Positions 44,161 to 53,385 of a stretch of DNA of 64,000 bases are shown one piece after another (the stretch's first letter is position 1; the number at the start of each line of letters is the position of its first letter). The notes under the pieces are model-generated. The model made no database searches, had not been told where the DNA came from, and saw nothing but the letters and a program-made list of their open reading frames with translations. The DNA comes from Pleurocapsa sp. PCC 7319. GTDB taxonomy: Bacteria; Cyanobacteriota; Cyanobacteriia; Cyanobacteriales; Xenococcaceae. Where the stretch lies: NCBI RefSeq assembly GCF_000332195.1, contig NZ_KB235922.1:5181322-5245321 (forward strand). Reading direction: 5' to 3'. The translations under genes and the position numbers were made by a program.

Positions 44161-46272
44161 ATGACTAAGGCCGCAATTATTTGTGTGGATGATGATTTTG
44201 TAATTCTCAATAGTTTAGGAGAACAACTGAAACGTAGTCTTGGTCAAGAATATGACCTCGAACTGGTTGATAGTGCTGCCGAAGCAGTTGCACTTTGTGC
44301 TGAATTAGTAGCAGAAGAAATCGAGATTCCTCTGATTATTTCCGATCAAATCATGCCTGGAATGACAGGAGACAGATTACTGATTCAACTACATTCCCTT
44401 TATCCGAAAAGTTTAAAAATTCTCTTAACCGGACAGGCTGACGCTGATGCAGTGGGGAGTCTTGTAAATGCCGCGGCTCTCTATCGTTATGTTACTAAAC
44501 CCTGGAATGAAACCGACTTAATTCTAACTGTCAAAGAAGCTTTAAAACGCTATCACCAAGAACAACAGTTAGCCGCACAAAATGAAATCTTAAGGGACGT
44601 TAATCAGCAATTAACTAGCTCAATCTCTTTACTACAAGCTACCTTAGAGGCTACAGCTGATGGCATTTTAGTTCTAGACAACGGTGGTCAAGTCGTCAGT
44701 TACAATCAGAAATTGGTTGACATTTGGGGAGTACCTTCAGCAGTTAAAATTGATCGTCAACAACTCCTTAATTTATTCCTCGAACAGCTGGCTGACCCCT
44801 ATGCTGATAGTTTGAGAAAAAATTTGACTCAATCTGCTGAGAATATTTATGATTGTCTGGAATTGAAAAATGGTCGAATTTTAGAATATTATTCCAAAGC
44901 ACAGCAGCTTCAAGAACAAACAGTGGGTCGTGTCTGGAGCTTTCGCGATGTTACCGAACAAAAGAAAGCCCTGACCATAATTCAACATCAAGCTTTTCAT
45001 GACTCTTTGACCAATTTACCTAATCGTCATTTTTTCGAGCAGCAACTAATTCAAGCTTTGAACCAAGCTCACAGTAACAATCAAATGTTAGCGGTGATGT
45101 TTCTAGATTTAGACCGCTTTAAAATCATTAACGATACCTTGGGTCATGCAGTGGGCGATCTTCTCCTAAAAAAAGTAGTTGAAAGACTTAAGCACTGTCT
45201 GAGACCACAGGATTTTATTTCTCGTTGGGGAGGAGATGAATTTACTTTACTACTGCCTGAAATTAGTCATCGAGAAAATGTTACTACGATCGCCAGCAGA
45301 ATTTTAGAAATTCTCAAACCAGGTTTTGATTTGGATGGACATTATTTACACATTTCTTCTAGCATGGGGATTGCTATTTTTCCTGATGACGGTAAGGATG
45401 CTGATACATTGCTAAAAAATGCTGATGCTGCTTTGTATCGAGTTAAAGACCAAGGGCGAAACAATTATCAATTCTACACTCTAACCATTAATTCTCAAGC
45501 TTATGAATTATTGAATTTAGAAAATGATTTACATTTCGCTTTAGAGAGGGAAGAATTAATTCTTTACTATCAACCCATTGTTGAAGTTACTACGGGAAAG
45601 ATAGTAAAAATGGAAGCCTTAATACGTTGGCAGCACCCGAATCTTGGTTTACTTTCTCCCAATTTATTTATTCCTATTGCCGAGGAAAATGGTTTAATTA
45701 TCTCCCTAGGAGAATGGGTAATACAAACAGCTTGCGCTCAAAATAAAATTTGGCAGGAGATGGGTTTATCCCCCGTCAAAGTTGCAGTTAATCTATCTGT
45801 GCGTCAATTTTGCAACCATTATTTAGTAGCAACAGTAGCTAAAATTTTACAAAAAACTGGCTTAAATCCCTATTGGTTGGAGTTAGAAATTACCGAGACG
45901 ACGACCATACAAAATACAGATATAACCAAGGAAATCCTACTTGATTTAAATCAAATGGGAGTTTCTCTGGCAATGGATGATTTTGGCACAGGATATTCTT
46001 CTCTTAGCTATATCAAAGATTTTCCTTTTCATACCATCAAAATTGACAGTTCTTTTATTAAGGATTTAAGAACCAATTCTAAGAATTTAGCAATTATCAA
46101 TGTTATTCTTGCCCTAGGGAAAGAGCTAAATATGCAAATCATTGCCGAAGGAGTGGAATCAGAACAATTAAAAAAATTACTGGAAAATTTACATTGTGAA
46201 TATATGCAAGGTTATTTTTTCAGTCCACCTGTAACTGTCGATCAAGCTACTAATTTACTAGTTGAATCTTGA
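44161..46272 (+). CDS. REC-PAS-GGDEF-EAL protein (c-di-GMP synthesis/breakdown)
   Basis: A 703-residue protein with a REC domain (residues about 1-125; Asp in LIISDQIMPGMTGD), PAS domain (about 150-270; ATLEATADGILVLDNGGQVV), GGDEF domain (about 275-440; active site RWGGDEF with the allosteric I-site RPQD five residues before it) and EAL domain (about 455-700; KMEALIRWQHPN, MDDFGTGYSSLSYIKDF, IIAEGVES). All catalytic motifs look intact, so it could both make and degrade cyclic di-GMP. Phosphorylation by the kinase two genes upstream would set the balance. It begins four bases after the response regulator gene. Confidence 0.95.
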   Translation: MTKAAIICVDDDFVILNSLGEQLKRSLGQEYDLELVDSAAEAVALCAELVAEEIEIPLIISDQIMPGMTGDRLLIQLHSLYPKSLKILLTGQADADAVGSLVNAAALYRYVTKPWNETDLILTVKEALKRYHQEQQLAAQNEILRDVNQQLTSSISLLQATLEATADGILVLDNGGQVVSYNQKLVDIWGVPSAVKIDRQQLLNLFLEQLADPYADSLRKNLTQSAENIYDCLELKNGRILEYYSKAQQLQEQTVGRVWSFRDVTEQKKALTIIQHQAFHDSLTNLPNRHFFEQQLIQALNQAHSNNQMLAVMFLDLDRFKIINDTLGHAVGDLLLKKVVERLKHCLRPQDFISRWGGDEFTLLLPEISHRENVTTIASRILEILKPGFDLDGHYLHISSSMGIAIFPDDGKDADTLLKNADAALYRVKDQGRNNYQFYTLTINSQAYELLNLENDLHFALEREELILYYQPIVEVTTGKIVKMEALIRWQHPNLGLLSPNLFIPIAEENGLIISLGEWVIQTACAQNKIWQEMGLSPVKVAVNLSVRQFCNHYLVATVAKILQKTGLNPYWLELEITETTTIQNTDITKEILLDLNQMGVSLAMDDFGTGYSSLSYIKDFPFHTIKIDSSFIKDLRTNSKNLAIINVILALGKELNMQIIAEGVESEQLKKLLENLHCEYMQGYFFSPPVTVDQATNLLVES

Positions 46273-46297
46273 TATAGGCTGGCACCGACAAAATTGT

Positions 46298-47281
46298 TCA
46301 AAAAAATTGTGGGATGACGATGATTTTGCCCATAATAAGACGCTTTTCCATCTGAAGCAGTGCCTCAGTCACATCTTTTAGACTAATTTCTCGATCAATC
46401 ACCGGTTGTAACTTTCCCTCAGCCACGGCAGGAATTACCAGATTACCTAGTGTGGACAAAGCCGTTTGATAGTCGCTGTTATACCAGAGAGCAATCCCGT
46501 AAATTGTTGCATTGCGTCCCAATAGTTTCCCTATTGGCAGCCTAGCATCCATACCAGTAGTAGTACCATAGGAAACAATACGACCATTATTGGCGATCGC
46601 TTCTAAGCATTGGGCAAAGGTAGCTTGACCTGCACCATCTAGTGCTACTTGGACTCCAGAGTTATCGGTAATTTTTAAAACCTCGGCAGCTACATCTTGA
46701 CAGCTATAGTCAATTCCGTAATCTGCACCTAATTCTATTACTCGCTGCATCTTGGACTTGTTGCCCGCAGTGGCAATAACCCGCCCTCCTAACAATTTAG
46801 CAAGTTGAACTGCTGCGGTACCAACTCCCCCACTACCAGGGTGAATCAGCACCCATTCCCCCTTCTGAATCTTCGCTTTATGAATTAATGCCATGCTAGC
46901 AGTCATATAGGCGATCGGTAAGCTAGCGGCTACAGAAAATGGAACTTCATCTGCCAAGGGTAGCAACTCGGTTGCGGACCCAATTGCCATTTCGCCAAAA
47001 GTTCCCTTAACGTGTCCCACGACATGCATTCCTGGTACAAAATCCGTAACTCCTAAACCCACAGCATCAACCTCACCAGCAGCCTCTTGACCTAGTATAT
47101 GGGGCAGTCCTTCATAGCCAGGTCCTCGATAGTTTCCATAGGTTGTCTGCAAGTCAGAATTGTTAATTCCAGCAGCACCTACCCGAATCCTGACTTCACC
47201 TGAACCAGGTTCCAAAACATCTATTTCATCTATCTGTACAGCAGTTGGACCACTAAAATTATGAATACGAGCTACTTTCAT
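46298..47281 (-). CDS. NADPH:quinone oxidoreductase-like protein (MDR superfamily)
   Basis: A 327-residue zinc-free medium-chain dehydrogenase/reductase. The N-terminal GroES-like domain has GPGYEGLPHILGQEAAGEVD. The Rossmann motif is LIHPGSGGVGTAAVQLAKLL. No structural-zinc cysteines are present. Such enzymes reduce quinones or enones with NADPH. Its ATG overlaps the stop of the amidohydrolase gene by four bases (ATGA), so the two are translationally coupled and probably act in one pathway. Confidence 0.87.
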   Translation of the reverse strand: MKVARIHNFSGPTAVQIDEIDVLEPGSGEVRIRVGAAGINNSDLQTTYGNYRGPGYEGLPHILGQEAAGEVDAVGLGVTDFVPGMHVVGHVKGTFGEMAIGSATELLPLADEVPFSVAASLPIAYMTASMALIHKAKIQKGEWVLIHPGSGGVGTAAVQLAKLLGGRVIATAGNKSKMQRVIELGADYGIDYSCQDVAAEVLKITDNSGVQVALDGAGQATFAQCLEAIANNGRIVSYGTTTGMDARLPIGKLLGRNATIYGIALWYNSDYQTALSTLGNLVIPAVAEGKLQPVIDREISLKDVTEALLQMEKRLIMGKIIVIPQFF

Positions 47282-48747
47282 TTGCGGTTTAAATAATGTC
47301 CAGTGGGTTCACCGATTACTTGTCCTCGGTCGTAAATTTTATTACCTCGTAAAAAAGTTGTTTTGACTCGTCCTGTCAACTCTACCCCCTCAAACGGTGA
47401 GTAGCCTTGCTGTGATAACGAATCACTAGCACTCACGACAAACGTTTCATCGGGGTCGAACAATACTAAATCAGCATCGTAACCAATTGCAATATCCCCT
47501 TTGGTACTCAAGCCAAATCTTTGGGCAGGATTCCAGCATAATAACTCAGCCATATGATTGTAAGACATACCACGCTTACTACCTTCACTAAACACACCAG
47601 AAAGCAGATATTCAGTCCCGCCAAAGCCTGATTTGGCTAGCCAAATATTATTAGGCTCTTGTAGACTAGCTTTCTTCTCCGCCGAACAACAAGCATGATC
47701 GCTGACAATCCAGTCAATTTTACGTTCCAGTACAGCTTGCCATAGGTATTCTACGTCAGTACGGGAACGAATCGGCGGATTAACTTTTGCCCATTTGCCT
47801 GTAGGAGTATCTACATCTAATAATAAATGTCCGACAGTTACTTCTCGACGGAAATTGATGTGGGGAAAAACGGTTTGCATCATCAAAGCTGCTTCTACTG
47901 CCTTACGAGAACTGAGATGTAGGAGATTTATATTCAGGCAATTAGTTTCATGTGCCAAATAAGAAGCGATGCAAATAGCTAATCCTTCAGAATGGGGTGG
48001 ACGGGCAGCACTGTATGCTTTGAGCCCTGTAAGGCTTGAATCCGACTGGACAATTTTAGTATAGGCATTGAGAATTTCGGCTACTTCGCAATGTAAACTG
48101 AGACTGAGGCGATCGCTTGCTTCGGGGTGTAATTCTCTCAGTTTAGTTAGACCGCGCATAATAAATTCAAAGTGGGCGAAGTCATATCTTTCCTCTTTAT
48201 TAATCATCAAAAAGAGGTTCTGTTGGTCAGATAGTCCATGTAAACCATAACCACCATAAAACATAAAAATTTTGAATGACCCAATCCCATAATTCTCAAA
48301 CAGCATTTGCATCTCATCAATATGAGTTCCACTGATGGGGGCAATATGGTAGCCGTAGTCAACAAAAAAATTTCCTTGGGATAATGCCAATACTTCCGGA
48401 AAAAAATCTCTGTAAGAACCGCCTTTATTAAGATAATACTGTCCTGTACGGATGTAATTCAGGCTAGTAGTGACTCCTCCCATTGCTGCTGCTTTGCTTT
48501 CAGTAACTGCATCGCGATCGAGCGGTTGATAGATACCAATGTGCATATGGGCATCTACCACTCCAGGAAATCCCAGCAAGTTTTGGGCATCAAAAACTTC
48601 TTTCCCTATATCTGGGTTAAGATCGGGTGCTATTTGGGTAAATTTGCCATTCTTAATTCCCAAATCGACTGGTTGCACAGTATCATCATGGGGACGAATT
48701 AGCCGTACATTTTTGATAATCAGATCTAATTTTGGAACTTCAGACAT
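47278..48747 (-). CDS. Cyclic amidohydrolase (hydantoinase/dihydroorotase family)
   Basis: A 489-residue amidohydrolase from the ATG at 48747, chosen because GAGG lies six bases upstream (an in-frame GTG exists at 48759). The metal motif is VVDAHMHIG. A later Lys in GSFKIFMFYGG may be the carbamylated metal bridge. Further histidines are in LHCEVAE and LLHLSS, and the last Asp in DWIVSDHACC. Members open cyclic amides such as dihydropyrimidines, hydantoins or allantoin. Overlap with the oxidoreductase suggests a joint catabolic role; the substrate is unknown. Confidence 0.87.
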   Translation of the reverse strand: MSEVPKLDLIIKNVRLIRPHDDTVQPVDLGIKNGKFTQIAPDLNPDIGKEVFDAQNLLGFPGVVDAHMHIGIYQPLDRDAVTESKAAAMGGVTTSLNYIRTGQYYLNKGGSYRDFFPEVLALSQGNFFVDYGYHIAPISGTHIDEMQMLFENYGIGSFKIFMFYGGYGLHGLSDQQNLFLMINKEERYDFAHFEFIMRGLTKLRELHPEASDRLSLSLHCEVAEILNAYTKIVQSDSSLTGLKAYSAARPPHSEGLAICIASYLAHETNCLNINLLHLSSRKAVEAALMMQTVFPHINFRREVTVGHLLLDVDTPTGKWAKVNPPIRSRTDVEYLWQAVLERKIDWIVSDHACCSAEKKASLQEPNNIWLAKSGFGGTEYLLSGVFSEGSKRGMSYNHMAELLCWNPAQRFGLSTKGDIAIGYDADLVLFDPDETFVVSASDSLSQQGYSPFEGVELTGRVKTTFLRGNKIYDRGQVIGEPTGHYLNRK

Positions 48748-49215
48748 GATAAACCTCACATTTCTGCATGAGAATGACTAGAGACAAGATTAAGACTAAG
48801 CAGTGCAAAGAAAAATCAAGGGTTTTAGCTATTGGAATCAAGGAACAGTAAACTACCCATCCTAAATCAAAGATTTAGAACGGGCTTTAGCCCTAGCTAC
48901 ATCTTGTAGAGAACAAAACATATACCGGCTTTCTTTTAGTAGCGACAAAGCTGTTTTCAATCGAGAGAAAAAGGTGAAAACCCTATTGCTATAATTACTT
49001 GAGTGTCTCTCGGCTTCAGCCCCTCGAATCTATAAAGAGCCATATTTAAAGTTAAAAAAGGTAAATATTTAGTGTTCTTGTCTCTAGTTTGTCTCTTATC
49101 AGGAGGTAATTTGTAGATATTGATGGCAGAAAAAACATATCAAAATTATTCAATTCAATACAGCTAGGAGTTACCAACAACTTTGACAACATAATTATAT
49201 TTACTTACGAAACCA
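48748..49215. other. Intergenic region with two short palindromes
   Basis: 468-base spacer between the divergent amidohydrolase and ion-channel genes. It holds CTAAATC-AAA-GATTTAG (48863-48879) and GGGC-TTTA-GCCC (48883-48894), a pair often seen between cyanobacterial genes. A perfect AGGAGG at 49100 is followed by a 14-codon ATG frame at too long a spacing, so it is not called a gene. Confidence 0.5.
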
Positions 49216-50427
49216 ATGAAATTTAGATTAATCGGTTACAAAAGTTTATTGTTGATTATGTGTTTCGTGTTAAGCCTTACCTCATCTTTAATGGTGAATT
49301 TTATTTCTGCCATTGAAGTTGGAATAAGTGCTCAAGATAATCCTAGCCTTCAGCAACCAAGAGAAGTATCCTCTGCTGCTTGCTCACAGGTAGATTATAA
49401 ATTACCCAAAACTTCTGGAGCTAAAAATCCTGAAGCACAATTTGACTTTGAGGAAGCAGTTTTTGTTAATTCGCCCAACCCTAATGGAACAACAAAGGTT
49501 GATATAGGTCTCTACGTTATCAATATTTCTAATGTCAATGCTGTGGAAACTACTTATAGGCTTGAAGGTTTAATCAATTTAGTTTGGTGTGACCCACGCC
49601 TCCAACACAATAGTCAAGATCAACAACTCCAAAAACAGACCTATCTGGAAGAAGATGCAGCAGTCAAGCTCAAACGAATCTGGTGGCCCAGTATTACTTT
49701 CGTTAATCAAGTAGAAGAATATTTTAGAAAAAATGAAGAACTGATTATCTTGGCTGACGGTACTGTTGAGTATCAAGAAAAATTTAGTGTTGAACTTAAA
49801 TCTTTCTTCGACTTAACGAAGTTCCCTTTTGACGAGCAAACTCTGGATGTTGAGATTGAGTCTTTTGCTTGGAGTGAGAATTATTTGGAATTAGATAGAG
49901 AAGAGAAAAAAATAGGATTTAATCCTAATCTTAATCTGCCTGAGTGGGAAATTGGAGATTTAAAAAGTCGGATAGAGCAAAAGCAGGAAGTAAGAGGAAT
50001 AGAACCATTTTCCAAGTTTTTAATGCACATCAAACTAATCCGAAAACCAGGGTTTTATCTGTGGAAAATTATAATCCCTCTAGTTATATTGGTAATAATT
50101 TCTTGGTCTGTGTTCTGGATGGGGGAAGAAAGCTTAGCTGATCGCATTAGCTTTTCCTTAACAGGTATTTTGACAGTTGTTGCTTATCAATTTCTAATTT
50201 CAGAAAATCTTCCCAACATTTCCTACCTAACATTAATGGATGCAATTTTATCTCTTTCCTTTGTTGTAATGGCGTTAACTGTTGCCGAAAATATTGTGAT
50301 TGATGGATTAAATAAGGCAAATCTAAAGTTTATTGCCATTCAATTAGATCGTATATGTCGATTTGCATTTCCAACTATATATGTAGTTGCGTTATTTACC
50401 CTGGGCTTTTTTTACATGGTTGATTAA
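49216..50427 (+). CDS. Pentameric ligand-gated ion channel (GLIC-like, Cys-loop superfamily)
   Basis: This 403-residue protein has a signal peptide (1 to about 33). The ligand-binding beta-sandwich (about 60-275) has YRLEGLINLVWCDPRL and the loop FPFDEQTLDVEIES (Phe-Pro-Phe-Asp, 203-206), which lacks the flanking cysteines as in prokaryotic members. Then four membrane helices: M1 281-301, M2 about 310-329, M3 about 340-362, M4 about 384-402. By hand alignment to GLIC, M2 has Asp at -1', Arg at 0', Ser at 2', Thr at 6' and Leu at 9', the classical gate. M2 leads into SENLPNISYLT, matching GLIC ETNLPKTPYMT. The ligand is unknown; protons are one possibility. The Asp-Arg start of M2 suggests cation selectivity. 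Confidence 0.92.
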   Translation: MKFRLIGYKSLLLIMCFVLSLTSSLMVNFISAIEVGISAQDNPSLQQPREVSSAACSQVDYKLPKTSGAKNPEAQFDFEEAVFVNSPNPNGTTKVDIGLYVINISNVNAVETTYRLEGLINLVWCDPRLQHNSQDQQLQKQTYLEEDAAVKLKRIWWPSITFVNQVEEYFRKNEELIILADGTVEYQEKFSVELKSFFDLTKFPFDEQTLDVEIESFAWSENYLELDREEKKIGFNPNLNLPEWEIGDLKSRIEQKQEVRGIEPFSKFLMHIKLIRKPGFYLWKIIIPLVILVIISWSVFWMGEESLADRISFSLTGILTVVAYQFLISENLPNISYLTLMDAILSLSFVVMALTVAENIVIDGLNKANLKFIAIQLDRICRFAFPTIYVVALFTLGFFYMVD

Positions 50428-50536
50428 CCGTACTCAGCAAATTATTAGTACAGGACAAGTGGTGAAAGCTAAGATTCTCAATAGTTTGGATTTTCTCAGC
50501 GCGCCTTTGTATCCACCTAATGATGATGTTTTAAAA

Positions 50537-50608
50537 CTCCCCAGGTAGGATTTGAACCTACGACCAATCGATTAACAGTCGACCGCTCTGCCACTGAGCT
50601 ACTGAGGA
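50537..50608 (-). tRNA. tRNA-Asn (anticodon GUU)
   Basis: A 72-base minus-strand cloverleaf. Acceptor TCCTCAG pairs fully with CTGGGGA (one T-G pair), the D arm contains AGCTCAGTGGCAGAGC, the anticodon loop is CTGTTAA with anticodon GTT, and the T arm is GTAGG-TTCAAAT-CCTAC. Discriminator base G. CCA is not encoded. Confidence 0.97.
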
Positions 50609-50755
50609 AAGCTTTTGTAGCCATAAACAATAATAACGAATGGAAAAACAATTAGCAAGTATTTAATAAAACTATTTTCGAGTCTACCAATCTACATTAT
50701 TTTGAGGATATCCTAGAGAGAATATGAGCTTCGGCAAAAATACTTGTTTTTCTAC

Positions 50756-51238
50756 ATGTTAGTGAACCGCTATAAAAGTGTTTATCTTTCCTTTATCTCT
50801 ACAGATTTACCTGTCTGGAATGTGATTGAGGCGACGGCATCTCTTTATCAAAAAGATCAAGAGAGATTCCATTTACTACTAAATCAACAAAATTTACCTT
50901 GTTCAGACTCTCTTGTACTAGATGAAGAAGATAAACCTAAATCTAATCAAGGATTATTTTGGTTAGAAATCTCTCCTTATCGAGTGATGCTAACAATGCA
51001 GAGTAATAGCCAGTTAAGTTATAGACACTTTTGGGAAAGAGGAGTATACGGTGTGAGCCGATATTGCCTTAATACTGATTCTAATCAACCGAGTAAATCA
51101 ATACGTTTTCGCAACTTTACCCGTTACTTAAAAGTTGAGAACGCTCCTTTTCCTAAAAATCTCCAGATTGAATATGAAATGTGGTCAGAAAAAGTACACT
51201 TGGGTTCTTATATTTTACATTTGGATATCGAGTCTTAA
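50756..51238 (+). CDS. Hypothetical protein, 160 residues
   Basis: Unrecognised protein starting MLVNRYKSVYLSFISTDLPV. The composition is that of a folded soluble protein (LFWLEISPYRVMLTMQSNSQ, then IEYEMWSEKVHLGSYILHLD). ATG 50756 is favoured over an in-frame TTG at 50744. A 12-codon frame beginning with ATG at 50723 (MSFGKNTCFSTC) ends in a TAG that overlaps this ATG, so coupling is possible. Its beta-rich end resembles small conserved cyanobacterial proteins. Function unknown. Confidence 0.6.
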   Translation: MLVNRYKSVYLSFISTDLPVWNVIEATASLYQKDQERFHLLLNQQNLPCSDSLVLDEEDKPKSNQGLFWLEISPYRVMLTMQSNSQLSYRHFWERGVYGVSRYCLNTDSNQPSKSIRFRNFTRYLKVENAPFPKNLQIEYEMWSEKVHLGSYILHLDIES

Positions 51239-51389
51239 ATAGACATCGAATAAAAATGTTAAGTTAGGATGCTTTATTTTTTGGACTTCCCTTAGGTGTA
51301 TTTTTGTAGTATATTAGGTTGATAATCTAACTATATTAAAATTTTTAATTCAACGATTAACCCAAGTATAGTATGCATTTCATTTGTTT

Positions 51390-52349
51390 ATGATCTACAA
51401 ATATTTAGGAACAACTTTGGGCTTAACTGCGGTTTCTTGTAGTTTGAACTTGTTGATGATCGACCAAGTCAACTCCCAAACCACTCAACCTACTAATATT
51501 AAGGAAATTGAGTGGCGTAGTAGTATTGATAGTTTTAGACTAGATAAACCAGAAAATATTGGTCAACAATTCACTTTTAAATGTAGTCCTGCCCCAATTG
51601 ATTTTAGACCTTCAAGTTTTTCGGTATGGGGAACGGATAACTACACGACCAACTCCAGCATTTGCAAATCAGCTCTTAATGCAGGGATGATTAGCATCCA
51701 GGGGGGAATTGTCACCTTAAGTATCGATCCCGGACAACCTTTCTATGCTGGTAGCGAGCGTAATGGTGCTAAAACTTGGGATTATGGAGCCACAGATAAC
51801 AGTTTTTCATTTATCGGTACTCCAGTGGCCTCGCAACATATTTCAACCAACCAAGAACAACCTCCAGAAGTCATTAGAGAAATTGATTGGCGTAGCAGTA
51901 TTAGTAGCTTCGATCTTGATAAACAAGCATACATTGGTCGTCAATATACTTTTGAATGTAGTCCTGCCCCGATTGATTTTAGACCTTCGAGTTTTTCGGG
52001 CTGGGGAACTGATAATTACACAACTAATTCCAGTATTTGTAAATCAGCTCTTAATGCAGGATTGATTACTATCCAAGGGGGAATTGTCACTCTACGTTTA
52101 AATAACGGACAGCCCTTTTATACTGGTAGCGAACGAAATGGTGCTAAAACTTGGGATTATGGAGCTACTAATATGAGTTTTGCTTTTATCGGTAGTCCTG
52201 TAGTCAATAATAACTCTAATCCTTCTACTTCATCCACTTCCAATTCCCCTGCTTCTGGTCGTCCTAATCCAGTTGAAGAGGGAGTTAGAAAAGGCGTGGA
52301 AGATGGTATTGAAGATGGTGTCAGAGATGCACTTCGAGGTTTATTCTAA
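51390..52349 (+). CDS. Secreted protein with two tandem LCCL domains
   Basis: A 319-residue protein from the ATG at 51390. A signal peptide precedes two near-identical LCCL domains, at about 45-145 and 170-270. Each has the hallmark CSPAP start, GTDNYTTNSSICKSALNAG with the conserved Cys and His-less pattern, GGIVTL, SERNGAKTWDYGAT and SFxFIGxPV end. LCCL domains are known from limulus factor C and cochlin and take part in extracellular binding, in cochlin to lipopolysaccharide. The C-terminus is a Ser/Thr/Asn linker and an acidic helical tail (EEGVRKGVEDGIEDGVRDAL). It is likely exported and binds surface glycans. The repeated DNA is about 85-90% identical by eye, so the duplication is recent. 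Confidence 0.88.
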   Translation: MIYKYLGTTLGLTAVSCSLNLLMIDQVNSQTTQPTNIKEIEWRSSIDSFRLDKPENIGQQFTFKCSPAPIDFRPSSFSVWGTDNYTTNSSICKSALNAGMISIQGGIVTLSIDPGQPFYAGSERNGAKTWDYGATDNSFSFIGTPVASQHISTNQEQPPEVIREIDWRSSISSFDLDKQAYIGRQYTFECSPAPIDFRPSSFSGWGTDNYTTNSSICKSALNAGLITIQGGIVTLRLNNGQPFYTGSERNGAKTWDYGATNMSFAFIGSPVVNNNSNPSTSSTSNSPASGRPNPVEEGVRKGVEDGIEDGVRDALRGLF

Positions 52350-52739
52350 TAGCCTAAAAAAGCGCTGCCTATAGTTAAGACAGCGCTGTACAAAAATTGA
52401 TGATTAATAAAATTATGGTTAAAGCGGGAAAATCATTACATTGAAGCACAAATTTTCATCTCTCTTTGTCTTTTCCCCGATTAAGTTTTAGTAGCTTCAT
52501 GTTACTAGTACCCCTACAAATCCTACTTAGTACTCACTGTTAACAGCTAAGTCATAGACTGTAATCAATACTAGCAAGAGAGAAAGAGACAATATCTCCA
52601 TACAAAGTGGGACTCTTCTCTTGCGTGTAACTGTAAATCAATATACAGTTTGGTGATTAATTCGATATTAGACTATTTTATTAAACCTTGTCAAATATAT
52701 CAGTAACTATTAATAAACAAAAATTATTAACAATCAACC
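52350..52739. other. Intergenic region with a stem-loop
   Basis: 390-base spacer. At about 52360-52387 AGCGCTG pairs with CAGCGCT after the LCCL gene; the T-run lies on the minus-strand side, so it is a weak terminator for the LCCL gene. The rest is AT-rich without a gene and contains no trace of the missing half of the next transporter. Confidence 0.5.
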
Positions 52740-53327
52740 ATGAGTAAGCCTAGTATGCCCATTGGCGTGCTGGCAATGATTTATGGTGTAGCTCTATTTT
52801 ATATGGTGGCGTTTTATCTAATTCCCGTACAGCTGCCGTTTTATCTGCAAAACCTTAATAATTCTACTGCTTCTGCTTCTGGTCTGGCGATCGCTGGTTC
52901 TACTTTAGCTAGTGCGATCGCTTCGCTGAGATATGGCTTTGTTAAAGAACGTTTGGGCTTTGTCAGTATTGTGGTAACTGCTTTTGGCATTGCAGCAGCA
53001 GGCTATTTAGTCATCGGGATAGCTGGCAGTTACAATATCGTTCTTATTGGTTTGATTATTGCTGGTTTAGGCTTTGGCTTGTTGATGCCCAATCTTAATG
53101 TCTGGCTGTCCAGTATTATTCCCGATAGTTTGAGAGGTAGGGCTTTGGGCGGTCTAACTACTTTTTTCTTTCTGGGTCAGTTTTTATCTCCCCTAGTTTC
53201 TCAACCCATCACTAATATGGTTGGCTTAGATCAAACTTACGTTTTTACAGGAATTGCTTTGCTGTTTGTGGCGATCGCCTTTTTCGCTCTCAAAAAACAA
53301 ATTAAGACTTTCTGCCGAAATTGTTAA
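52740..53327 (+). pseudogene. MFS transporter, C-terminal half only
   Basis: A 195-residue frame with about six membrane helices that match the second half (TM7-12) of a major facilitator: MSKPSMPIGVLAMIYGVALF (cytoplasmic loop into TM7), GLAIAGSTLASAIASLRYGF, then SSIIPDSLRGRALGGLTTFF, the typical motif after TM10. Full-length members are about 390-400 residues with a matching N-terminal half. That half is absent upstream. It is therefore a truncated gene, unless an internal start gives a half-transporter that dimerises. It has an ATG, so it may still be translated. Confidence 0.75.
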
Positions 53328-53385
53328 GCGATCGCCCTAACCTTCCAAGTCGTGTCTATCAAGTTATTGTTGTATCGGGTACAAA

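Noticed and set aside
49100-49166. Perfect AGGAGG followed by a 14-codon ATG frame
   Set aside because: Spacing from the AGGAGG to the ATG is far too long, and the first start-like codon after it is followed directly by a stop. Probably chance.
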